Shown here: positions 44,127 through 54,400 of the stretch, piece after piece
How positions within the stretch are numbered: position 1 is the first letter of the stretch
Layout of the letters: each line of letters opens with the position of its first letter
Assembly (NCBI RefSeq): GCF_014196715.1
Contig: NZ_JACIEF010000002.1
Coordinates: 1-64,000 of the forward strand
Reading direction: 5' to 3'
Length of the DNA stretch: 64,000 nucleotides
Source of the DNA: Pedobacter zeae
Lineage (GTDB): Bacteria; Bacteroidota; Bacteroidia; Sphingobacteriales; Sphingobacteriaceae
Made by a program: the position numbers and the translations under genes
Notes under the pieces: generated by a model
What the model saw: the letters and a program-made list of their open reading frames with translations, nothing else
What the model was told of the DNA's origin: nothing
Databases searched by the model: none

Positions 44127-44696
44127 TTAACGGATATTACGGCGTATACGGCTTAGCGATTGCTGGGTGATGCCCAGGTACGAGGCTACGTGCGAAAGTG
44201 GAATGCGGTTGATGAGGTTCGGGAAGCCCTCGATGAACGACAGGTATCGCGTGGTGGCATCTTCTGAAACCAGCGGACTGCGCCGTTCCATAGCCAGCGT
44301 AAGGCATTTTTTGATCATGTTGGCCTTCATCATTTCCCAGCCTACAATGGTGCCGGATAACTCATCCCAGTCTTTTTTAGTAAAAGCCAGTACTTTGCAG
44401 TCGGTAACGGCCTGTACATATTCTGCGGCAGCGATCTGCGATTCAAATTTTTCGTTGTCGACCACAAAATTATGTTCGTCAACAAAATAATTGGTCACCT
44501 CCTCACCTTTGTTGTTATAATAACAGAAACGGAATACACCTTCCAGCACGAAGGCCACATAGCGGGGCACCTTACCCGCTTCAGACAGGTAGTCATCTTT
44601 TTTGAATTCGAGGATTTGAACCTTGCTCAGCAAAAACTCGATTTGTTGTTTGTTCAGGTCACCAAATTGCAGGATATAATTTATTAGCGCTTCCAT
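44127..44696 (-). CDS. Crp/Fnr-family transcriptional regulator
   Basis: A 189-residue regulator: an N-terminal cyclic-nucleotide-binding-like beta roll (about 10-120, VLEGVFRFCYYNNKGEE) and a C-terminal helix-turn-helix (PLSHVASYLGITQQSLSRIRR). No Fe-S cysteine cluster is seen, so it is not an oxygen-sensing Fnr. I chose the ATG at 44696; an upstream extension of 23 residues would run through the palindromic operator at 44730. The twin operators suggest it controls itself and the adjacent SDR gene. Confidence 0.9.
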   Translation of the reverse strand: MEALINYILQFGDLNKQQIEFLLSKVQILEFKKDDYLSEAGKVPRYVAFVLEGVFRFCYYNNKGEEVTNYFVDEHNFVVDNEKFESQIAAAEYVQAVTDCKVLAFTKKDWDELSGTIVGWEMMKANMIKKCLTLAMERRSPLVSEDATTRYLSFIEGFPNLINRIPLSHVASYLGITQQSLSRIRRNIR

Positions 44697-44729
44697 CAGG
44701 TAAAGATAGTATACATCGCAAAGCAGCCA

Positions 44730-44745
44730 TTTACCATATGGTAAA
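44730..44745. promoter_or_regulatory. Crp/Fnr-type operator before the regulator gene
   Basis: TTTACCATATGGTAAA is a perfect 16-base palindrome, 34-49 bases before the regulator start codon. The arms equal those of the site at 44103-44118. Confidence 0.75.
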
Positions 44746-44875
44746 AAATGAGCCAGGCCAGACACAAGCGCCCAAAGCCCTGAACTATCCAGGAGCTTTG
44801 GGTTAGGGCAACTTAAAGCAGCGGCCGGCCTCTTTGTAATTCCGGCGCCGAACGGTTAAAAATTTGCATAAGCTG

Positions 44876-45703
44876 TCAGAGCAGGTTTTCCTGTGCCGCC
44901 TGGTGAACTGTTCTTACCGAAGCCCGGAAACCTAACCCACGGGCCAGGGATGCATCAACATGCAAATGCCAGGGGTTAACCAGTGGGGCTGCAGATGAGG
45001 CCATCGGTTTGCCAGCAAGTTGCGATAATTCGTAAAGTGTTGTTGGCGCCTCATCTGCGATATTAACGACCTGGCCATCCATGATCCCTTGTAAAGCCAT
45101 CATGATGGCGGTATATATATCGCGATGGTGGATCGTACTCATGCGCATCGCCGGATGAAATTTAGCGGCAACTACGTGTTTAGGCAATTCTTCCAGGTGA
45201 CCATCGCCATCCCCGTAAACAAATGGAAAGCGAAGAACCGACCCATTCAGCCCGCTTTCGCGTAATTCCTTTTCTGCAGCCACTTTACTGGCCGGGTAGG
45301 CATGCTGCGGGCTAAGCGCATCGTCCTCACGGCCGGGGTGCGGGTTGTCTGCATCATAAACATTACTGGTGCTTGCCAATATAAAGCGGGCATTAGGGGC
45401 ATGGCGTTTTACGGCGTCAATGAGGTTACGCGTACCCTCCAGGTTACTTTTCCAGATCAGGTCGGTGTCTGGTGAACGGAACACGGCGGCCAGGTGAATG
45501 ATGGCTGCTGCATCTTTTACCGCTGCCTGCAGTGTGGCCGGTTCGAACAAGTCGCCCTCTACAGGGGTTACTCCGGCCGCAACTTTTTTGCCACGTACCA
45601 GTGCAGAACAATCATATCCTGCTTCAACAAGGCGGGGCAGAAGCCTTGAGCCTACTAAGCCGGTTGCACCGGTTACCAATATTTTACCAAATTGTCTGTC
45701 CAT
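44876..45703 (-). CDS. NAD-dependent epimerase/dehydratase-family protein
   Basis: A 275-residue extended SDR: TGATGLVGSRLLPRL (cofactor loop), HLAAVFRSPDTD, catalytic STSNVYD Ser and YPASK Tyr/Lys. The C-terminal domain is short, as in atypical reductases rather than true sugar epimerases. It lies 63 bases downstream of an AraC gene on the same strand and probably belongs to its regulon. The substrate is unknown. Confidence 0.88.
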   Translation of the reverse strand: MDRQFGKILVTGATGLVGSRLLPRLVEAGYDCSALVRGKKVAAGVTPVEGDLFEPATLQAAVKDAAAIIHLAAVFRSPDTDLIWKSNLEGTRNLIDAVKRHAPNARFILASTSNVYDADNPHPGREDDALSPQHAYPASKVAAEKELRESGLNGSVLRFPFVYGDGDGHLEELPKHVVAAKFHPAMRMSTIHHRDIYTAIMMALQGIMDGQVVNIADEAPTTLYELSQLAGKPMASSAAPLVNPWHLHVDASLARGLGFRASVRTVHQAAQENLL

Positions 45704-45766
45704 AATGAATTATTTTTAGACAAAGGTGGCGCTAATGCAGTAGTTAGGTTCGGACAAAAACCGCTT

Positions 45767-46621
45767 TTACAAGGACAAATCCTGGTAAAAACCGGCTATC
45801 GTTTTACCGGTAACCTTTTTAAACAAACGCGAAAAATACCCCGGGTCATTAAAGCCGAGTTCAAAAGCGAGTTCCTTTACAGAGGTATTGGGTTCATGAT
45901 ACATACGTCGCCTGGCTTCGATGATCAAACGTTCGATGATGAACTCCTTAGGCGAAACACCCGAATGTTGTTTTACGATCCTATACAAACCATCGGTGCT
46001 TAAGGCCAGCTTTTCTGCTATTTCCGTTATAGCCGGTTGCTCGGTAAGGTTATCTTCTACAAACAGCCTGAACCCTAAAAATTTATCAAGGCCCTCAGGT
46101 GCAGGTTTTTTATGCAGTACAAAATAAGCAGCATTTATTTCTGTAAGCAGGCTGTTCAGGTAAGCGAGGATCAGCTCCGGATCATTGTCGGCAGTACGTA
46201 ACAGTTCATTTAAAATCTTAAACGCATTCGAAAGCCTGCGTGCAGCATCAGGTGTAAAGCTGATTTTTTGCCGGTTCAGGGGATTAAGCAAAAAGGGGAA
46301 CTTTTTCGGCAACCGAGCGAGGCACTCATTGTCAAATCCTAATTTATAATAATCTGCGCCATGACCGCCTGGGGCCAATTGCCTGACCTGATGAGGCAAA
46401 GCAAAAAGGAGCTCGTTTTCACCTATCTCCATCGTTTCTCCATCAATAACCTCCGAGCTGCTTCCCTGCCATACGAAAAGAAAGAAATAGTATGGCAGCC
46501 GCTGGGCAGAACCGTATTGCGCTGCCGACTCCGCTGATATGTGGCCAAACTCCGGCGTAACGATACGTATAGGAAGGCCTTTGTTCTGGCTCAGGTTTTC
46601 GGGAAAAGTTTTAATGGCCAT
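45767..46621 (-). CDS. AraC-family transcriptional regulator
   Basis: A 284-residue regulator with an N-terminal cupin-like sensing domain (about 15-150) and the C-terminal AraC domain (ITEIAEKLALSTDGLYRIVK and VKELAFELGFNDPGYFSRLF). TAACTTTG on the minus strand (46652-46645) is an exact -7 box 24 bases before the ATG, though no -33 TTTG is seen. The epimerase-like gene that follows is the likely target. Confidence 0.9.
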   Translation of the reverse strand: MAIKTFPENLSQNKGLPIRIVTPEFGHISAESAAQYGSAQRLPYYFFLFVWQGSSSEVIDGETMEIGENELLFALPHQVRQLAPGGHGADYYKLGFDNECLARLPKKFPFLLNPLNRQKISFTPDAARRLSNAFKILNELLRTADNDPELILAYLNSLLTEINAAYFVLHKKPAPEGLDKFLGFRLFVEDNLTEQPAITEIAEKLALSTDGLYRIVKQHSGVSPKEFIIERLIIEARRRMYHEPNTSVKELAFELGFNDPGYFSRLFKKVTGKTIAGFYQDLSL

Positions 46622-46644
46622 AATTGCTAACGATCATCATGAAG

Positions 46645-46652
46645 CAAAGTTA
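46645..46652 (-). promoter_or_regulatory. -7 promoter box of the AraC-family gene
   Basis: TAACTTTG matches TAnnTTTG exactly and lies 24-31 bases before the start codon. The -33 region has no TTTG, so this promoter may need an activator. Confidence 0.4.
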
Positions 46653-46761
46653 CCAATTAGTTGCGATGATTTATTTTAAGCAAGGTTTCTGCTACCCCCA
46701 ACTATTGGAAGAATAACTGCCGGGTTGCGAAACCAGTTATACCTTTACTAAATCAAACATT

Positions 46762-47670
46762 TCAGTTGAACGACTGCCGGAAATCCAATGGGCTTTGCTT
46801 GGTTTTGCTTTTAAATAATTTATTGAACGACTGCGGGTGCTCAAAACCAAGCTGATAGGCGATCTCACTTACCGACATGCTCGTTGTAGATAATTTTTCT
46901 TTGGCCTTCTCGATCAGTTTCTCGTGGATGATCTGCTGCATCGTTTGGCCGGTTAGTTGTTTCAGCAGGCTACTTAAATATTTAGAAGACAGGTTTAAAG
47001 CATCGGCAAAATATTGCACGGTCGGCAGCCCTTTGGAAAGCAGGGCTTCGTTGTTTAAATAGCCGGTTAAAATTTGTTCCACCTGGTTTAATACCTGGTG
47101 GTTGGTGATCTTCCGGGTAATGAACTGGCGCTGGTAAAAACGTTCGGCGTAATTCAGCAAAGCCTCCAGGTGGGAGATAATAATGTCCTGGCTAAACTTA
47201 TCCATATTCGAATAATATTCGGTTTTAATATTTTTAACCAGGTCATTAATCACCAGTTCTTCCTTGTCAGAGAGGAACAGTGCTTCGCTGGTAGCATAGC
47301 TAAAGTACTCATACCGTTTGATCCTGGCAGCAAGCGAGGTATTCCAGAGAAAGTCAGGATGTACAAAAAGCATCCAGCCATCCAGGTCAGGCGGTACACC
47401 GTTCTCTTCGCCACGCAAAATCTGGCCGGGAGACATAAAGGCCATCAGTCCTTCGTCAAAATCGTATTTCTGTTGCCCGTAATGTAAACCGTCGCATCCT
47501 CTTTTCATTGATATCACATACAAGTCGAAGACGACCGCATCTATACCTGTGTCATTTCTCAGGCCTTTCAGGTCAACGATGCTGATCAACGGGTGGTGGG
47601 GCTTAGGGAGCCCCATCAAACGGTGTATCTCTGTTATGGAACTGATCCGGTAGGGTTTGCTGTTTGCCAT
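46762..47670 (-). CDS. AraC-family transcriptional regulator
   Basis: A 302-residue regulator whose C-terminal AraC domain (TVQYFADALNLSSKYLSSLL and VSEIAYQLGFEHPQSFNKLF) is complete. The N-terminal sensing half is cupin-like (MAFMSPGQILRGEENG). It is the last gene of a five-gene minus-strand operon, starting eight bases after the DoxX-like gene, so it is co-transcribed with the genes it probably controls. Confidence 0.9.
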   Translation of the reverse strand: MANSKPYRISSITEIHRLMGLPKPHHPLISIVDLKGLRNDTGIDAVVFDLYVISMKRGCDGLHYGQQKYDFDEGLMAFMSPGQILRGEENGVPPDLDGWMLFVHPDFLWNTSLAARIKRYEYFSYATSEALFLSDKEELVINDLVKNIKTEYYSNMDKFSQDIIISHLEALLNYAERFYQRQFITRKITNHQVLNQVEQILTGYLNNEALLSKGLPTVQYFADALNLSSKYLSSLLKQLTGQTMQQIIHEKLIEKAKEKLSTTSMSVSEIAYQLGFEHPQSFNKLFKSKTKQSPLDFRQSFN

Positions 47671-47678
47671 GTTGCAAG

Positions 47679-48035
47679 TTACTTGAATTTAAACGGATAT
47701 TTTAGCCATATCATCACTAATGGCATGATTAAAAATGGAATCTCCATCAACACCATGCGGTAATTTCCTGCCCGCACCGCCAGCCCCATTATCATCACGA
47801 TCAGGATCGCATTCAGCATATTGCCCAGAAAAAAGGTCTTGGGGATGAGCAAAAGCACACCGGTTGCCAGGGCTGCCGCCGTCAGCAATGGAATGAATGT
47901 TTCGCTGATCCCTAAATTTTCCATCGCCTTAACAGATTCAGGATTGTTTTTGTAATGCAGGGTATCCCAGGCATGTCTGAAGCTGAGCGTTACCGAAATA
48001 AAGAGCAACAGTATAGAAGCTATGTTTTTAATCAT
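47679..48035 (-). CDS. DoxX-like small membrane protein
   Basis: A 118-residue protein with four hydrophobic helices (about residues 4-18, 45-65, 69-88 and 93-111). Size and pattern resemble the DoxX-like group, but no diagnostic motif is certain. Three bases separate it from the 77-residue gene upstream. Role unknown; DoxX-like proteins in such operons are linked to redox or detoxification functions. Confidence 0.75.
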   Translation of the reverse strand: MIKNIASILLLFISVTLSFRHAWDTLHYKNNPESVKAMENLGISETFIPLLTAAALATGVLLLIPKTFFLGNMLNAILIVMIMGLAVRAGNYRMVLMEIPFLIMPLVMIWLKYPFKFK

Positions 48036-48038
48036 GGT

Positions 48039-48272
48039 TTAATTGAGGATAAAAGCGTTCATGATATAACCTCCGAGCACGGCTACCGACACGCCGGTTA
48101 TTGCACTTATTAAGGCTCTTTTGGCCTTATTTGGATAGGCCTTCCGGTGTCTGAAATAAAGGAAGAACCCTACAGGGGGAAGGGTGTTGGAAACGATGAA
48201 CCAAAACCACGATAACTGGTCTTTATGATCTTTCATGAGCATTGTTTTTACAATTTTTCTAATCTTTTCCAT
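48039..48272 (-). CDS. Small two-helix membrane protein
   Basis: A 77-residue protein with a basic N-terminus and two hydrophobic helices (about residues 21-40 and 52-73) joined by a basic loop (RHRKAYPNKAKRA). Its start overlaps the end of the DUF2147 gene by 25 bases, showing tight coupling. I do not recognise a family with certainty. Confidence 0.75.
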   Translation of the reverse strand: MEKIRKIVKTMLMKDHKDQLSWFWFIVSNTLPPVGFFLYFRHRKAYPNKAKRALISAITGVSVAVLGGYIMNAFILN

Positions 48273-48688
48273 TTGAATGATTTTCCTATTAAGGGTACAC
48301 CCTTGTAGCCGCGGGTTTCAAGATCATCAGGCCCTTTCAATTTACCTTTTAAACTATAGGTATTTCCATCTTCTACGCTATACAATTTGCCATCAACATA
48401 TTCGCCATCCCTGTAAACAAGACCGGTGATATGTGTAAGACCTTGTACTGACCTGCTCCGGAGTTTTTCATCTGGATTTTTAACATCCTTCTTTGCCGTT
48501 TTGCCATCTGCTTCGAACATCACCTTCGACCACAGGAGCCTGGCCGAGTACGTTTTGCCTGCCTTGAATACTTCGATCTTATAATCGTCACATTTCCAGA
48601 TCCCTGTAATTTCATCTGCAGGGAGTTTCTGCGCGAAAGCGGCCAGTGATAGCAGCAGCGCAAACATTGCTAATATTGATTTTTTCAT
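48248..48688 (-). CDS. DUF2147 exported protein
   Basis: A 146-residue exported protein (signal about 1-19, ending LAAFAQ). The mature part matches DUF2147: ITGIWKCDDYKIEVFKAGKTY, LRSRSVQGLTHITGLVYRDG and a KGKLKGPDDLETRGYKG end. Periplasmic, with a lipocalin-like beta fold in known members, function not established. I chose the ATG at 48688, which starts the signal. It is the second gene of the operon, 10 bases after the SDR gene. Confidence 0.88.
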   Translation of the reverse strand: MKKSILAMFALLLSLAAFAQKLPADEITGIWKCDDYKIEVFKAGKTYSARLLWSKVMFEADGKTAKKDVKNPDEKLRSRSVQGLTHITGLVYRDGEYVDGKLYSVEDGNTYSLKGKLKGPDDLETRGYKGVPLIGKSFKWKRLEKL

Positions 48689-48698
48689 AACGGATTGT

Positions 48699-49481
48699 TT
48701 ATTGTTTTTTATTGAGTTGTTTAAATTTTTCAAATTCCCTGTGGCCTAGCTTCATCAATTGCTTAGGCATCACCCGGCTTAAAAATCTGATCACCTTAAC
48801 CAGGAACGGCTTGATCTCGGGGGTGTCGTTTAGCAATCCTTTAATGGCTATACTAACCAGTTTATCCACTTCCATCATTTGGCCCGGATTAGGTGGCAGT
48901 ACCCAATCATTCTGGAGATTGGTATTTACACCCGGGGGGACCAGCTCGAATACCCTGATGTGGGTTTTGTTCAACTGCAAACGCAAGGCCTGGGTATAGG
49001 CATGAACACCCGCTTTTGAAGCGCTGTAAACCGGAGCGGTAGAGTAAGGCATAAAAGCAATGGCAGAGGAAACATTCACAATTGCCGCCGCAGGCTTTTT
49101 AAGCAGGTGGGGCAAAAACTGGTGCACCATCCTGATCGTTCCGGTAAGGTTAATATCAATCTCCCGGGTGATGTTTTCGAGGTCCTTGCTGGCGTCCTGA
49201 ACATCGAGCAACCGCATTTCACCTGCGTTGTTAACGATTATATTCAGGTCAGGGAATTGTTGGGTCGCCTCTTTATACAGGCGCTCAATATCCTGCGGGT
49301 TACTTACATCGCTTTGAAAGAGGTGTATATTCGGGAAACGCCTTTTGGTATCATGTAAGGCTTCTGGTTTACGGCCTGTAACGATGATTGTTGCTCCTTG
49401 TTCGGTAAGTTGTTTAACAAGTTCCAAACCTATACCGCTGGTCCCTCCTGTAATCAGGATGGTGCTATTCTTTAAATCCAT
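48699..49481 (-). CDS. SDR-family oxidoreductase (DltE-like)
   Basis: A 260-residue classical SDR: TGGTSGIG (cofactor loop), NNAGE, INVSS and catalytic YSASK. Its extended C-terminus (LVKVIRFLSRVMPKQLMKLG) resembles DltE-like SDRs. It is the first gene of a five-gene operon (SDR, DUF2147, two membrane proteins, AraC). I see no clear promoter box upstream. Confidence 0.9.
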   Translation of the reverse strand: MDLKNSTILITGGTSGIGLELVKQLTEQGATIIVTGRKPEALHDTKRRFPNIHLFQSDVSNPQDIERLYKEATQQFPDLNIIVNNAGEMRLLDVQDASKDLENITREIDINLTGTIRMVHQFLPHLLKKPAAAIVNVSSAIAFMPYSTAPVYSASKAGVHAYTQALRLQLNKTHIRVFELVPPGVNTNLQNDWVLPPNPGQMMEVDKLVSIAIKGLLNDTPEIKPFLVKVIRFLSRVMPKQLMKLGHREFEKFKQLNKKQ

Positions 49482-49720
49482 ATATTACTTACTATTGTTG
49501 ATACAAAGTTCGGCCAATGCCGGCAGGCCGATGTATCCAAAAGTCGCAAGGTTGTAGTCAAAAGGAAGATAATCCACTTCGTTAACAGGTAATAGCGTAT
49601 GCCTGAGATCGGTACATACTCATTGTTTCCTGCCTGGGCGATATGAAATAAAATAGCATATTCCTGCTTCAAATTCTGTTTTGAGCTATTTTTTTTGGTT
49701 ATTTGAATATTCTTCTCTAA

Positions 49721-50314
49721 GTGGCAAACGATTTAAATGATATAGACCTTTGGGGCAACCTGGTAAAGGGTAACAGAATTGCCTTGAATAGTATTTATTC
49801 GAGCTATTTTTCTTCCCTTTATCGGTATGGTATGCGCATGTTGCAGGATGAAGACGCTGTTCGCGACTGCATTCAAAACCTTTTTGTGCATTTATGGGTG
49901 AACCATAAAAAACTCCCGCCGGTAAACAACCTGAGGGGTTACCTGATCTCTGCCCTAAGAAATAACATGATCAATTTTAAAAACGTTGAAGGAAGGTTTC
50001 AAAAAGTAGACCTGGAAGCCAACGAGGTTTTTGATTTAAAATTTTCAGTTGAATCGGCATTTATCCAGAAGGAAGAACAGACCGAGCAGGTCAGGCAGCT
50101 TTCTCAGGCCATGAATAAACTCACTCCGAGGCAAAAAGAGATCATTTACCTGCGGTATTTTGAAGAATTAGACTATGCTGAGATCTCTACGATAATGGAT
50201 TTGAGCATAAAAGGCACTTATAAACTGAGTGCCCGGGCTTTAGAGGCCCTTCGCGAAGTTTTGAATATTGATAAAATGATGCTTTTAGCCATCCTGTTAA
50301 GCTTAAAGAATTAA
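49721..50314 (+). CDS. ECF-type RNA polymerase sigma factor
   Basis: A 197-residue ECF sigma factor. Region 2 (about 20-90) has the YRYGMRMLQDEDAVRDCIQN motif for -10 recognition; region 4 (about 130-185) has LTPRQKEIIYLRYFEELDYA for -35 recognition. The frame starts with GTG at 49721; the first internal ATG would remove part of region 2, so GTG is the likely start. It precedes a FecR gene and a SusC/SusD pair and would direct their transcription in response to the substrate. Confidence 0.92.
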   Translation: MANDLNDIDLWGNLVKGNRIALNSIYSSYFSSLYRYGMRMLQDEDAVRDCIQNLFVHLWVNHKKLPPVNNLRGYLISALRNNMINFKNVEGRFQKVDLEANEVFDLKFSVESAFIQKEEQTEQVRQLSQAMNKLTPRQKEIIYLRYFEELDYAEISTIMDLSIKGTYKLSARALEALREVLNIDKMMLLAILLSLKN

Positions 50315-50399
50315 TTTTTTAAAAAAAATAAAATTCCGTGGGGTAATTTCATTTTTTTTCTTGTCTTCCTATTGAAAGACCTAAGAGGGGAAGATCAAT

Positions 50400-51419
50400 A
50401 TGACCAGCAAACTTTACCATTTATTTCAAACAGAAGATTTTTTAGCTGACGATGACTTTTTACGGTTCGTAAAATATAGTTATCCTGATGATGTAATCTT
50501 TTGGAGTAACTGGACGGAAAAATCGCCCGAAAATATTCAGGCATACCGAAATGCGGTTATCCAGCTCAAGCTGATTTTAAGCGATAGCGAAATCGTTGTT
50601 TCTCCATCTCTTCGCGAAAATCTTTTAGCAGATATCAATGCTTCCATTAATCAGTTCGAGCGGAAAAGAAAGCGTAAACGGATAAGAACAATCTGGCTTT
50701 CGGGTGCAGCAAGTATCATCCTGGTGGCAACCTGTCTTTCCTGGTACTTCCTTTCTACGGTTGTAGTCAGGGCAGATTACGCTGAAGACCTCCTGGTGCA
50801 TTTACCGGACGGTTCTGAAGTGAGGATGAACAAAAACTCTACCTTAAGTTATGCCCGGGCCTTTAACTGGAAGGCAAGAAGGGAAGTTAGCCTGGATGGC
50901 GAGGCTTATTTTAAAGTTAAACACCTCAATTTAACACCAGACCAGATCAAACGGGGCGAACTGTTTGTAGCGGTTACCAATGGGGTGGCGGTGCAGGTTT
51001 TGGGTACAGAGTTTAACCTGAAAGATCGTCATCACAAAACCAATGTCACACTTATAAAAGGTAAAATTCAGGTACAGTCTAAAAAGACAGGCAGACAGTA
51101 TATGCTTCGTCCTGGAGAACTGATTGATTTTGATCAGGAGGGAGTTACTGTTCAGAAGACGCAAACAGCTGAAGCCCAAACGGCCTGGTTGAGTGGCAAG
51201 CTCATCGTAAGCCAAACAAAGGTGAGCGATATCCTGCAAGAATTTGAGGATCTGTATGGCTACACGGTCATTGTTGATAACCCTGCGCTCCTGCAAAAGA
51301 AAATAGACGGTGCCATCTCAATCAGGAGTGAAGAAAGCCTGCTCTTTACGCTCAAAAATATCTTAGATGTAGATATCAAAAAAGAAGGAAAAACAATCTA
51401 TCTGAAAAACAGGAATTAA
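50400..51419 (+). CDS. FecR-family anti-sigma regulator
   Basis: A 339-residue inner-membrane protein: a cytoplasmic N-terminal part (1-95), a membrane helix (about 97-118) and a periplasmic FecR domain (about 125-240, VHLPDGSEVRMNKNSTL) followed by a DUF4974-type end (about 265-335). It holds the ECF sigma factor until SusC, bearing an STN domain, signals substrate binding. It lies 85 bases after the sigma gene and 37 before susC. Confidence 0.93.
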   Translation: MTSKLYHLFQTEDFLADDDFLRFVKYSYPDDVIFWSNWTEKSPENIQAYRNAVIQLKLILSDSEIVVSPSLRENLLADINASINQFERKRKRKRIRTIWLSGAASIILVATCLSWYFLSTVVVRADYAEDLLVHLPDGSEVRMNKNSTLSYARAFNWKARREVSLDGEAYFKVKHLNLTPDQIKRGELFVAVTNGVAVQVLGTEFNLKDRHHKTNVTLIKGKIQVQSKKTGRQYMLRPGELIDFDQEGVTVQKTQTAEAQTAWLSGKLIVSQTKVSDILQEFEDLYGYTVIVDNPALLQKKIDGAISIRSEESLLFTLKNILDVDIKKEGKTIYLKNRN

Positions 51420-51456
51420 CTGTTTTATTAATATATCAACTAACAACCAAACAAAA

Positions 51457-54400
51457 ATGAAAAAAAGATTTACCCGATTACTCGGCTGGATTTATCTGTT
51501 GTTTATGTCTGTGATTTTTGTTGCGCCGGCAATGGCGCAATCGGGGAAAACCATTTCAGTAGAAGCAGCACTAAATTCGATCTCAAAAAAATATAATGCT
51601 AAGTTTGCCTATGAGCACGAAATTGTTCAGGGCAAAACAACGGATGTAGAAAACCTAAAGGCAAAAAATCTTGATGAGGTACTGAAACGTGTATTGTATC
51701 CCAATAATCTCTTATTTCTATATGTGAGTGAAGGTAATTATACCATCGTTTCCCGCGATAAAAGCTATTTTGCACCGGTAACAGGCAATAATCCAACAAA
51801 TGCTGCACCGTCAGATGGATTTTTCTTATCCGGAAAAGTAGTGGATGAAACAGGTAACCCGCTACCGGGAGCAACACTGAAAAGTAATGCCTCGAATAGC
51901 GTAACCATGACGGATGCAAATGGCCGTTTCAGTATGCCGGTTCCGCAAAACGCCCAGGTTATCGGTGTTTCTTATGTCGGTTACGAAAATTATACCTATC
52001 CGGTTGTCGCCTCGCAGAGTAATATCGTTATCGCAATGAAACTTTCGGTTGCCAATCAGCTTAATGAGGTCAATGTAATTTCTACAGGTTTGCAGAAACT
52101 CTCAAAAGAAAGAAGTACCGGATCTGCCGAACTGGTAACCAAAGAGCAGATCGAAAAGGTACCGGTACCAAACTTGCTTTACCGGTTGGAGTCGCAGGTT
52201 CCGGGTGTAAAAATCAATATTAATTCGGGCGATAACAGTTTTGTTTATGGCAATAAACAAAATTCGGTAAGTAGCGGAACACGCACAAAAGGCTCAAGTG
52301 ATTATAATTTTTTTGTCAGGGGAAGAAGTACGCTGCAGGGAGAATCTTTTCCGCTGATTGTAGTGGATGGGGCGATCACCGAATATGATATTTCTACCAT
52401 CAATCCAAATGATGTGGAGAATGTTACCTTTTTGAAAGATGCTGCTGCGGCTTCCATTTGGGGAACCAGGGCTGCAAATGGAGTAATGGTTATTACCACC
52501 AAGGCCGGTAAAGCCGGCCAGGCACCTACTGTTAATTTCTCGGTAAATGCATCGGTTTCCAACCACCCTGACCTGGGCTACCTACGAACCATGACCAGTG
52601 CCCAAACCATTGCATACGAGGAAGAACTGGTGGCTAAAAATATCATTATAGCACCCAATAATACCACTGCCCTAAGTACAAACGTAGCCACCGTAACTGA
52701 TTTAGCGTTTAAACTCAAGGCCGGTACCATTACGAAAGCCGCTTATGATAGCGAGATTGCACAACTTTCGGCCAGGGATAGCCGGGGGCAGATTGAGGAT
52801 TACCTGTTAAGACCGGCTACATCCCAGGCCTATAATTTCTCTATTGGTGGCGGAAATAACTACTCAACCTATTTCTATTCGGCATCGTATACCAAAGAAG
52901 ATCCTTATGCCGTGGGCACTAGCGGAAGTCGTTTAACATTAACCCTGAACAATACGTTCAAACTGTTCAAAATCGCTACGCTATCAACCAATTTAAAAGG
53001 TTCGTTTTTCAATTACAAAACCAATGGTATCGGATTGAATAGCCTTTACAACCCTTCCCTGTCGACCTTTATGCCCTACAATCAGATTCTCGACGATAAT
53101 GGCAACAGGGTTTCCTATTCGAAAAAATTCTACAGCGGATGGTTAAACAATGCGCTTTATCCAGCTGGTTTTCTGAACTGGGGATACAATGCCCTTGATG
53201 AAATTGAGAATGCTGACAATACCCAAAAGGATAACAATTACAGTGCAAACATTAACTTAAATGTTCCGATTGTTAAAGGGTTATCGGCCAACGCTTTTTT
53301 CAATACCGAAATCTCAAATTCAACAAGCCGTAATTTCTACAACGATAATACTTATTACTACCGCGACCTTGTCAATACTTTTACCGCAATCCCGGTATCG
53401 GGCAAAGCGGTAAACAGCATTGGTCTGTCGGCCGGAAGCGGCATCTTAAATGTCGGAACCAATACAACCAATAACTACACCTTAAGGGGGCAGCTAAATT
53501 ATGATACCACTCTTGGAAAGGATCATCAAATCAATGCCATTGCAGGAGCCGAGATCAGGCAAACACAGGATGGGGCAGGTTTGAGCACCATGTATGGCTA
53601 CAACATGGGAACCGGTATTTCGCGTTCGGTAAACTTTTCTACACCTTACGCCACCCTATATGGTTACACCCTGGGATTGGGCGGCTCGCCAAGCCAGCTG
53701 GATAAAACACGAAGATACCTGTCATATTACAGCAATGCCGCCTATACTTACAGATCGAAATATACGGTTTCGGCCAGTGTGCGTTATGATGATTACAATA
53801 ATTTCGGCCTTGACCGTTCTTTCCGTGCTACGCCACTTTATTCACTGGGCGGTAAGTGGGATGTTTATAAAGAATCGTTTATGGCTAATGCCCCCTGGAT
53901 TTCGAACCTGGCCATAAGGGCAACCAACGGGGTTAATGGTAATATTTCAAGATCATTATACCCGTTTACCTACATCGCACTGGGAAGTGTTGATGCACAA
54001 ACTGGCTTACCCACAGCAAGCATTATTGCACCGGCAAATCCCGAATTACGTTGGGAAAAAACCTATGTAAGTAACCTTGGTTTGGATTTCGGATTCCTGA
54101 AAAACAGAATTACCGGCTCGGTGGAAGTTTACCGCAAACACAGTACCGACCTTTTTTATAACTTCCCGATAAGCGGAACTTATGGCGTTACCAGCTTAAC
54201 CCGTAATACCAGCGAGCTGAATGGAAAAGGAGTAGACCTTTCATTGGCCGGGATATTTTATACGAACAAAGACTGGGAAATCAACGGCAGGTTAACTTAT
54301 GCTTATAACGTAAATAAGGTAGAAGATACCCGTTTTATACCCACTTCTTCTTTTTTCGCAAGTCCTGCCTATAGCGGTTATATTTCGGGTTATGCAACAG

